A stretch of DNA of 8,184 nt from an uncultured Halomicronema sp. (GTDB lineage: Bacteria > Cyanobacteriota > Cyanobacteriia > Phormidesmidales > Phormidesmidaceae): positions 1 to 8,184 of the forward strand of contig CALCPB010001003.1 in assembly GCA_937897665.1 (NCBI GenBank), given 5' to 3'. Positions 1 to 5,128 of the stretch are shown here, one piece after another; the stretch's first letter is position 1, and each line of letters begins with the position of its first letter. The notes under the pieces were generated by a model. It was not told the DNA's origin, ran no database searches, and saw nothing but the letters and a program-made list of their open reading frames with translations. The position numbers and the translations under genes were made by a program.

Positions 1-163
1 GCACAGTGGATCGACACACCCTGCAGAACTGACGAGCTCAGCCAATGTAGCCTCAGCACAGTGATCAGCGCTGTCAATAGTTGAGCAATTGCAGCAGACC
101 TCTATCGTTCTGTTTGCATTAGACAGAGGAATGCTTGCACCTCAAAACACAAGTAGAACTTAT

Positions 164-186
164 GAATGAAATTTAATATTTCATTC
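164..186. promoter_or_regulatory. Perfect 9-bp inverted repeat, candidate operator
   Basis: GAATGAAAT (164-172) and its exact reverse complement ATTTCATTC (178-186) flank an AT-rich 5-nt spacer. No T-run follows on either strand, so a terminator is unlikely. A two-fold symmetric site about 290 bases ahead of the sbtA start fits a dimeric regulator such as a LysR-type protein, but that is inference. The ATGAA core recurs at 256-277. Confidence 0.4.
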
Positions 187-255
187 CAGATTCGCCTGCT
201 TAGCGTTGGAATCCATGGGTTTGATGATAGAGTTAAGCACATGAGGAATTAATTC

Positions 256-277
256 TTCATTGACTTGAATCTATGAA
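256..277. promoter_or_regulatory. TTCAT-N12-ATGAA inverted half-sites
   Basis: TTCAT (256-260) and ATGAA (273-277) are inverted with 12 bases between them, and the site contains the T-N11-A spacing typical of LysR-type operators. It uses the same half-site as the repeat at 164-186. CcmR/NdhR is the LysR-type repressor known to control sbtA in Synechocystis, so this is a reasonable candidate site. Five-base arms are common by chance, so support is weak. Confidence 0.25.
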
Positions 278-370
278 GGTTGAGACGCATCGCGCTCGCC
301 TTCTCCCTCGTTCAGAGAACGGCCATCTCTGGACATCCTGTCGACAGGTTTTCGCGCAACACCTGTGCTG

Positions 371-394
371 TAGGGGTGAAGCGCTTCACCTCTA
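371..394. promoter_or_regulatory. 24-bp near-perfect palindrome (operator or attenuator hairpin)
   Basis: The inner 16 bases, 375-390 (GGTGAAGCGCTTCACC), are a perfect palindrome. Pairing extends to 371 and 394 with a single G-T wobble (374/391). On the plus strand the right arm runs into the T-rich stretch TATTTTCTTT, so the RNA would resemble an intrinsic terminator, but with no unpaired loop beyond the GCGC centre. It lies 75 bases before the sbtA GTG start. It could be a dimer operator, an attenuator in the sbtA leader, or a terminator for something upstream; the sequence does not decide between these. Confidence 0.45.
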
Positions 395-456
395 TTTTCT
401 TTGACATCCGGCTTTTAACTTGTTGAAACTATCACTCCTCAGCCAATGGGGAGGCG

Positions 457-465
457 AAAGGAGGT
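457..465 (+). promoter_or_regulatory. Ribosome binding site that sets the sbtA start
   Basis: AAAGGAGGT lies 5 bases (from its GGAGG core) before the GTG at 470. The ATG at 446 would place this site inside the coding region, and the extra residues it adds are absent from the family as recalled. Starting at GTG gives MDFLSEFLTLF, which resembles the usual SbtA N-terminus. Confidence 0.8.
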
Positions 466-469
466 AACT

Positions 470-1147
470 GTGGATTTCTTGTCCGAATTTCTGACGCTCT
501 TTGTGGGGAAGTTGCAGTCCCCGACGCTGGGCTTTCTGCTAGGGGGCATGCTCATTGCCGCTCTCGGTAGTCGACTGACGGTTCCCGATGCGGTCTATAA
601 GTTCATCGTCTTCATGCTGCTCATCAAAGTTGGACTGAGCGGCGGCGTTGCCATCCGCAACGCCAATCTGGCGGAGATGTTGTTGCCCGCCCTGTTCGCT
701 GTGATCATCGGCATCTCAGTCGTATTCATCGCGCGTTTTACGTTGGCCCAGATGCCCGGTGTCAAAACCTTCGATGCCATTGCGACCGGCGGCTTGTTTG
801 GTGCTGTGAGCGGCTCGACTCTCGCCGCTGGCATCACGCTGCTGGAATCAGAAGGGATGCAATATGAGGCCTGGTCCGCTGCCCTCTATCCTTTTATGGA
901 TATTCCAGCGCTGGTGACGGCAATTGTCTTAGCGAGTATTTATGCTGGCAAGCAAAAGCGCGACAAATATTTGAAAAACGAAGAGTATCTCAGGAAGGAA
1001 GAATATAGTGGCATGCAGCCCGTTGCCGCCGGTGGATACTCCAACGTTGACCCGCGTGGTGCGGCAGACGGATATCCTGGTGAACCGGGCGGTACCGGCG
1101 GCGGGTCTTCCAGTCCGTCAGGGGGTGCCCCAAGCAATCGGGTTTAG
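470..1147 (+). CDS. sbtA: N-terminal half of SbtA, as translated up to the amber codon
   Basis: With no readthrough, this 225-residue product is all that the sbtA ribosome site yields. It contains the first five-helix inverted repeat (about residues 15-160) and then a hydrophilic tail of about 65 residues, basic at first (KQKRDKYLK, 161-169) and ending in a Gly/Ser/Pro-rich stretch (204-222). The motif GGLFGAVSGST is intact. An alternative ATG at 446 would add eight residues, but it lies upstream of the Shine-Dalgarno site and is not favoured. The linker is Gly-rich and longer than the one recalled from Synechocystis. Confidence 0.6.
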   Translation: MDFLSEFLTLFVGKLQSPTLGFLLGGMLIAALGSRLTVPDAVYKFIVFMLLIKVGLSGGVAIRNANLAEMLLPALFAVIIGISVVFIARFTLAQMPGVKTFDAIATGGLFGAVSGSTLAAGITLLESEGMQYEAWSAALYPFMDIPALVTAIVLASIYAGKQKRDKYLKNEEYLRKEEYSGMQPVAAGGYSNVDPRGAADGYPGEPGGTGGGSSSPSGGAPSNRV

Positions 1148-1645
1148 AACTGGCCCAACATTAAGGAAAGCCACCAGGGATCTGCGCTCTCGGCTCTGCT
1201 GCTCGGTCTCGCGCTCGGTATTCTGACTGATCCTACGCGGGTCTATGAGGGCTTCTACGATCCCCCATTCCGTGGTCTGCTCTCGATTCTGATGCTGGTC
1301 ATGGGTATGGAAGCTTGGTCAAGGCTGGGTGAATTGCGCAAGGTGGGCCAGTGGTATGCCCTCTATGCTGTGATCGCACCGATACTGCATGGGTTCATTG
1401 GTTTCGGACTTGGCTATGTTGCCCACATCATCACTGGTTTCAGCCCTGGCGGCGTCGTCCTCTTGTCTGTTATCGCTGCTTCCAGTTCTGACATCTCGGG
1501 ACCGCCTACGTTACGCGCCGGTATTCCTAAAGCTAATCCCTCCGCCTACATTGGCTCGTCTACGGCTGTCGGCACCCCGATCGCTCTGGCTGTCTGCATT
1601 CCACTCTTTATTCAGCTTGCTCAGGCAACGATGGGAGGGGGCTAA
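1148..1645 (+). pseudogene. sbtA: C-terminal half of SbtA, no evident start of its own
   Basis: This is the same reading frame as the N-terminal half, immediately after the TAG. It encodes the end of the linker (NWPNIKESHQG) and the second five-helix repeat, ending MGGG at TAA 1643-1645. The first in-frame ATG is at 1292, inside a membrane helix (SILMLVMGMEAW), so starting there would lose the first helix of this half. No ribosome site with a correctly placed ATG, GTG or TTG was found between 1148 and 1292. Independent translation of a complete half is therefore unlikely. Conserved motifs AASSSDISGPPTLRAGIP and YIGSSTAVGTPIA are preserved, which suggests the interruption is recent. Confidence 0.65.
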
Positions 1646-1662
1646 TCCTAAGACTTATGGTC

Positions 1663-1686
1663 TGCCGGGACTCTCGTGAACCGGCA
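1663..1686 (+). repeat. Short hairpin between sbtA and sbtB
   Basis: TGCCGG (1663-1668) and CCGGCA (1681-1686) form a perfect 6-bp stem with a 12-nt loop, 17 bases after the sbtA stop. No T-run follows, so it is not an intrinsic terminator. It could be an mRNA-processing or stabilising structure in a shared sbtAB transcript. It may also be chance. Confidence 0.25.
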
Positions 1687-1772
1687 CCAACGCGGCAGCT
1701 AGACCCATGGACGATTGCTTGGGTTTGCCGTTTCCCTAAGGTTCTATGTTGTTCAATGAATACACAATGGTT

Positions 1773-2119
<347 letters not shown>

Positions 2120-2138
2120 GTCGAGACGATGCAAATCC

Positions 2139-2167
2139 AAAAAGCCGGGGAATGCCCCCGGCTTTTT
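2139..2167. terminator. Strong bidirectional intrinsic terminator after sbtB
   Basis: The stem AAAAAGCCGGGG (2139-2150) pairs perfectly with CCCCGGCTTTTT (2156-2167) around a 5-nt loop, 19 bases after the sbtB stop. A-run and T-run on the two sides let it work in both directions. It can also stop the convergent minus-strand gene that ends at 2474. Confidence 0.92.
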
Positions 2168-2473
2168 CGTGTCTGTGTTGCGTACCCATGGTCCGTTGAT
2201 GCTGACGAAGCAGACGGTGATCGCCCACTCACAGTTGCCGATCCTCACCTAAGAACTCAGCGTCACCTTTAGCGCCACCAGGTGGTTCCGCAAGGAAATT
2301 TAGCCGCCGCTAGCAATCGGCCAAGCCTAGTTCATTTGGAACAAGCAGGCTGTCCAGTACCATAGCAAGCTGAGCTACAGTAGCCTGGCGACCACTGCAA
2401 TTAACCCCTTCAGATGGTTAGAGGAAGCGATCGTCATAGATGACAACAGTCCATCGAGCCCACCCATCGAGCC
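2168..2473. other. Convergent intergenic region, no gene seen
   Basis: About 306 bases lie between the sbtB terminator and the end of the convergent minus-strand gene. No ORF with a start and ribosome site is convincing. Minor structure only: GTCAT-AG-ATGAC (2433-2444), CCACC-A-GGTGG near 2277-2287, and a direct repeat CCATCGAGCC at 2451-2460 and 2464-2473. No tRNA-like or terminator-like fold was seen besides the one at 2139-2167. Confidence 0.6.
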
Positions 2474-3151
2474 TCAAACATAAGGCGTCACGTCATCGCC
2501 GCAATCGTCAGCAAGATAAGACAAGGCTCGAAACCGTAGCCCTACCAGCTGTTCGTAAAGTGGATTCAACTTGCACATGGGCGGAATGTGGACAATCTTA
2601 CGCTTGAACAGCTTCACATCGCGTTCAAAAGGGCACTGCGATGGCACCAGCTTACAGATAAACCGGGCGAGCCGGGGGTCGTTGACCTGTAACTGATCTA
2701 GCCACTCTTTAGCGGGTTTTAAAGGTTCTAGCCCAGGCTCATCGCCCCGGTCAAGTTCGCCTGTAGCTGAATCCTGAGCGTTGTACAGCGTCGATCGCAC
2801 GGAATCCAAGAGCTGAGCTTCTAAACCCACCGCCGTACAAAAACTATGAAGCAGGTGATCTTCTTCAGTGGAATAAACACCATCGGCCAGCGCGACCATG
2901 ACTGCCGTCCGCAAGAAGTTCTCAGCGGCTTCGGTTTGTTTCCCTAAAGTTTCTGCCAGTTCCGTCGGCGAGATCGGCTCTAGCGCATCAAAGAACCCGA
3001 TGTTAGGGGCCAATTCCTCTTGCGTCATCGCCGTAATCAGGCTTTTTTCTTCTTCATCGAAGTGTCCATCAGCCCAAGCAATGGTAAGTAAACCTCGAAA
3101 CCACACCTTGATTTGCTCAGGCGTATACGGAGAATGAATAGTGGATGGCAT
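2474..3151 (-). CDS. TerB-like / Mo-dependent nitrogenase C-terminal domain protein
   Basis: The 225-residue protein has two parts. Residues 15-120 resemble a TerB-like helical domain, with two acidic ADG motifs (WADGHFDEEEKSLI at 26-39 and ALADGVYSTEEDHL at 87-100). Residues 150-220 match the cyanobacterial Mo-nitro_C domain (PF06967, named for a nitrogenase link): WLDQLQVNDPRLARFICKLVP, SQCPFERDVKLF, HIPPMCKLNPLYEQLVGLRFRALSYLADDCG. Five cysteines (105, 166, 173, 193, 217) are present, four of them in the C-terminal domain. The biochemical role is unknown; despite the domain name no nif genes are present here. The ATG at 3151 is preferred to the TTG at 3157, but neither has a clear ribosome site. 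A TACAAT at 3205-3200 on this strand may be its -10. It lies 127 bases downstream of the DUF218 gene in the same direction. No signal peptide or membrane segment is visible. Confidence 0.8.
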   Translation of the reverse strand: MPSTIHSPYTPEQIKVWFRGLLTIAWADGHFDEEEKSLITAMTQEELAPNIGFFDALEPISPTELAETLGKQTEAAENFLRTAVMVALADGVYSTEEDHLLHSFCTAVGLEAQLLDSVRSTLYNAQDSATGELDRGDEPGLEPLKPAKEWLDQLQVNDPRLARFICKLVPSQCPFERDVKLFKRKIVHIPPMCKLNPLYEQLVGLRFRALSYLADDCGDDVTPYV

Positions 3152-3278
3152 AGACAAGTATCAGGCTAGACAGCAACAGCAATGCTGAAATGCGAACTAA
3201 TTGTAGCTTTCCCTGTCAAGGGGGAAGAAAAACCGGCGAATTGAATCACGATTGTTCGGCAATTACGCTAAGGCAGCC

Positions 3279-3851
3279 TCAAGACTTACTCAGTTTTTGC
3301 CCGAGGACTGAACCCGTCTGCCCGGTAAAGACCCATAGCATCGCCCTTGCTCCGTCTCGCAGTCCGCGCACCAGTGGTTCTGATGCGTTGTCATCAGAGG
3401 GCACAGGCAACGGTTGAAAGGCAATATCATGGCGGCCTAATACAACCTGAGCGATGATGGCCGCTCGTCGCATGTGATAGTCAGAAGTCACTAAATAGAC
3501 ACTTTCAACGCCCGATTGCTGCTGATCTTCTACAACGGTGTTGAAGTTAGTGACGGTATCTACATCACGATTATCAAGACTGACTCGATCAGAGGCCACA
3601 TCCGCCTCTTGAAACAGCCATTGCGCATACTCGGGATTAGTGCCAGAAGAAACCCAGACTTCTAAGTCAGGATGTTCACTGGCAAACTCTGCGGCAAAGT
3701 GCTCCCGTTCTGGCGCACCGCCTAGTACGAGAATTGCCTGGGGTTCTCTCAGCTTGGCTTTTACTTGGCTTTGTCCCAACCAAGATAAAGGCACCAACAA
3801 TAGCATTAGTCCGAGACGCCAATGCCATCGCGATCGCCGTTTCCTCCGCAT
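3279..3851 (-). CDS. YdcF/SanA-like (DUF218) membrane-anchored protein
   Basis: The 190-residue protein has a very basic N-terminus (MRRKRRSRWHWR) followed by one hydrophobic segment (about 13-26, LGLMLLLVPLSWLG), so it is probably anchored in the plasma membrane with its domain outside. The soluble part carries the DUF218 hallmarks: REPQAILVLGGAPERE (35-50), VSSGTNPEYAQWLF (67-80), DNRDVDTVTNF (93-103) and the strongly conserved VTSDYHMRRA (121-130). Family members include E. coli YdcF and SanA, linked to envelope integrity; the exact reaction is unsettled, so no substrate is assigned. The start ATG has no strong ribosome site. The length fits the short cyanobacterial members. A HIP1 octamer lies inside the gene near its start (3830-3837). 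Confidence 0.85.
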   Translation of the reverse strand: MRRKRRSRWHWRLGLMLLLVPLSWLGQSQVKAKLREPQAILVLGGAPEREHFAAEFASEHPDLEVWVSSGTNPEYAQWLFQEADVASDRVSLDNRDVDTVTNFNTVVEDQQQSGVESVYLVTSDYHMRRAAIIAQVVLGRHDIAFQPLPVPSDDNASEPLVRGLRDGARAMLWVFTGQTGSVLGQKLSKS

Positions 3852-4394
3852 AGATCAACCCAAATTGGTATCAAAAGAACAATCGTCTCAAGATCAACAG
3901 GATAACGCTTAAATCAAGTGGCTGGAGCTTAATTTTTTCAAGAAATGTCCTTAATAAATGACCTAGCCGGATACGACGATGCCACGTCGAGATGGCGCTT
4001 CTGCCGTGCGATCGTCAGATAGGCTGACCAGATGCCAAATCAAATTGTGAAACATTTTCAGATCAATCATCTATATCCCAGTCTTGGGGCACTTTTCTGA
4101 CGAAAATGAGACCTGCTGGCGGCGCGAAATCAAGAAATGTGGCTACGGCAGAATCGTTTTGCTAGCGCCGTGCAACATCTCGCCTCGGCTCAAAGGAGAA
4201 GCCCAATGAACGGGTAATACCAGTTCTCAGTGATCGGACTTCCGATGCAGTCTTGGAAACGCAGGGGAGCCAAACTGTAGTCGAGTCATCCTATTGGGAG
4301 ACGGCCAACTTGTCTGTGTCGCTGTAATTTGTAGCACCGGTATAAGATGCTCAGCCAGACAATACCGGCATAAAGCCATTGAGTCTGACTAAAC
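3852..4394. other. Gene-free stretch between the DUF218 gene and the 4395 terminator
   Basis: About 540 bases contain no ORF that can be supported. The only features noted are a ribosome site followed by a three-codon ORF at 4192-4217, and a 7-bp inverted repeat, CCGGTAT (4337-4343) and ATACCGG (4362-4368). The promoter of the minus-strand DUF218 gene should lie near the left end, but no convincing -35/-10 pair was found. No relic of a transposase or other family could be recognised in any frame. Confidence 0.55.
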
Positions 4395-4436
4395 ACAAAC
4401 CAGCAAGCCCTGATAACTCAAGACTTGCCGGTTTGT
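4395..4436 (-). terminator. Intrinsic terminator of the glycine-zipper gene
   Basis: Read on the minus strand, ACAAACCGGCAAG (4436-4424) pairs with CTTGCTGGTTTGT (4407-4395) over 13 positions with one G-U wobble, and is followed by a T-rich tail (GTTTAG). On the plus strand the same position is an A-C mismatch, so the stem favours minus-strand transcripts. It lies 32 bases after the stop of the gene ending at 4468. The 16-nt loop is larger than usual. Confidence 0.7.
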
Positions 4437-4467
4437 TCATGAATTATGCAGTGATAACGCTGAACGC

Positions 4468-4902
4468 TCAGCCCATAGAAGGCGACTTACGACTCATATC
4501 GCGAACCATATCTTTGAAGGGCGACATGCTAGGGCCAGGGCGACGACGCGGCGACCGATCGATTCTCGGGTTGACTAAATAGTCAGTGGCAAAGTTAGTG
4601 ACCAGTGGTGCTTGGGGCTGAGCGACTGCTGTCGGTTTGACGGGTTCAGCCGCTGGCTGAGCGACGGTTTTCGGCGCAGTTGGAGCGGGCGGTTCCTGAG
4701 AGTTGGTCGAGGCTACTGCCGCAGTTGGGGCGGGAGCAGGTTCCGCAGCAGGCTGTGCCGGAGCCGTTGCGGGGGCAGCGGCTTCGTCCAGCTCCATAAA
4801 ATACTCACCTTTTTTGCCAATGCCAAAGATGCCAGCAATGCTGCCAAAAATGCCACCGATCAGGCCAAAGATGCCACCAAATATCGTTTTTATCAGGCCC
4901 AT
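4468..4902 (-). CDS. Glycine-zipper / Pro-Ala-rich small membrane-associated protein
   Basis: This is a 144-residue protein of unknown function with three regions. Residues 3-29 are a hydrophobic glycine-zipper segment made of near-repeats of GGIFGLI, GGIFGSI and AGIFGIG, encoded by three degenerate 21-bp DNA units; it probably inserts in or lies on a membrane. Residues 41-100 are a low-complexity Ala/Pro linker (APAQPAAEPAPAP and similar). Residues 101-135 look like a conserved tail: NFATDYLVN, then SPRRRPGPSMSPFKDMVRDM, strongly basic. I associate this architecture with uncharacterised cyanobacterial proteins, from memory. The frame stays open to 5064, but those extra codons overlap the clpC terminator. 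The ATG at 4902 has a GGAG site (4910-4913) at 7-base spacing and is the right start. It is downstream of clpC but separated by clpC's terminator, so it is probably a separate unit. Confidence 0.75.
   Translation of the reverse strand: MGLIKTIFGGIFGLIGGIFGSIAGIFGIGKKGEYFMELDEAAAPATAPAQPAAEPAPAPTAAVASTNSQEPPAPTAPKTVAQPAAEPVKPTAVAQPQAPLVTNFATDYLVNPRIDRSPRRRPGPSMSPFKDMVRDMSRKSPSMG
4823..4885 (-). repeat. Three degenerate 21-bp tandem units encoding the glycine zipper
   Basis: Units start at 4823, 4844 and 4865; on the plus strand each begins CCAAAGATGCCA or CCAAAAATGCCA. Each encodes one seven-residue GGIFGxI-type repeat of the protein at 4468-4902. The DNA similarity suggests that the zipper grew by in-frame duplication, though protein-level constraint could also keep it similar. 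Confidence 0.6.
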
Positions 4903-5044
4903 ATGAGTTCTCCAAACTGCCGATGATTGCGAATTATCAAGCCAAGGTTTAAGGAATCTATCATCCCGCAAACCTATGTCACTCATTATTCCGGGCAACT
5001 CAGCGTCTAGCAAGCTATCTGAGAATCGCCTTTGCAAATGTTTA

Positions 5045-5085
5045 CAAAAAAGCAAGGGCGGCACCCATAAGAGAGCCGCCCTTGC
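5045..5085 (-). terminator. Intrinsic terminator of clpC
   Basis: GCAAGGGCGGC (5052-5062) and GCCGCCCTTGC (5075-5085) form a perfect 11-bp stem with a 12-nt loop. On the minus strand the stem is followed by six T residues (5051-5046). It begins 44 bases after the clpC stop and points the same way. It marks the end of the clpC transcript and argues against starting the next gene at 5064. Confidence 0.92.
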
Positions 5086-5128
5086 CGATGCTAAGAACGA
5101 TGAACCATGCCTACGTTCATTCCGGCTT

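Larger units (their letters stand above)
1..469. other. Gene-free region upstream of sbtA
   Basis: No convincing coding sequence is visible. Short open stretches touch the left edge on both strands (to a TGA at 82-84 on plus; roughly positions 1-140 on minus), but none has a start, a ribosome site or a recognisable motif. What stands out is inverted-repeat structure: a 9-bp repeat at 164-186, a TTCAT/ATGAA pair at 256-277 and a 24-bp near-palindrome at 371-394. In other cyanobacteria sbtA is strongly induced under low CO2 under the LysR-type regulator CcmR/NdhR, so operators are expected here. Assigning any of these repeats to that regulator is inference. A TTGACA hexamer at 401-406 has no good -10 partner. 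Confidence 0.6.
470..1645 (+). pseudogene. sbtA: SbtA sodium-dependent bicarbonate transporter, interrupted by in-frame TAG
   Basis: SbtA is the single-subunit, high-affinity Na+/HCO3- symporter of the cyanobacterial plasma membrane and part of the CO2-concentrating mechanism. It is identified from the near-complete family sequence: VFMLLIKVGLSGG (residues 48-60), GGLFGAVSGST (107-117), YPFMDIPALVTA (140-151), then after the stop GLLSILMLVMGMEAWSR and ASSSDISGPPTLRAGIP (337-353). Both half-repeats keep their serine-rich substrate-site motifs. The frame is open for 391 codons from the GTG at 470 except for TAG at codon 226 (1145-1147), in the Gly/Ser-rich cytosolic linker between the two five-helix halves. 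Synechocystis SbtA (374 residues, recalled) has Lys at this point, so one A-to-T change would explain the stop. No frame shift is involved. sbtB follows 141 bases downstream. The alternatives are a sequencing error, readthrough, or a genuine split; truncated SbtA alone should not transport. Confidence 0.85.

Noticed and set aside
1..140. Possible C-terminal or N-terminal gene fragments at the left edge on both strands
   Set aside because: Open stretches of 27 to about 47 codons are expected by chance, with no start, ribosome site or recognisable motif.
401..435. Promoter from TTGACA at 401-406 for sbtA
   Set aside because: No -10 hexamer with more than about three matches lies at 16-18 bases; the leader would also be very short.
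446..469. ATG at 446 as the sbtA start
   Set aside because: It places the strong AAAGGAGGT site inside the coding region and adds residues not seen in the family; the GTG at 470 fits better.
3200..3219. TTGACA (3219-3214) plus TACAAT (3205-3200) on the minus strand as a promoter for the 2474-3151 gene
   Set aside because: The spacing is only 8 bases, far from 16-18; only the TACAAT remains a weak candidate.
4612..4926. Plus-strand open frame of 104 codons opposite the glycine-zipper gene
   Set aside because: Its Gly/Ser/Arg-rich composition is the antisense of the Ala/Pro-rich linker; no supporting start signal.
4903..5064. Upstream extension of the glycine-zipper protein to 198 residues
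   Set aside because: The extra codons overlap the clpC terminator, look non-conserved, and a GGAG site sits correctly before the internal ATG at 4902.
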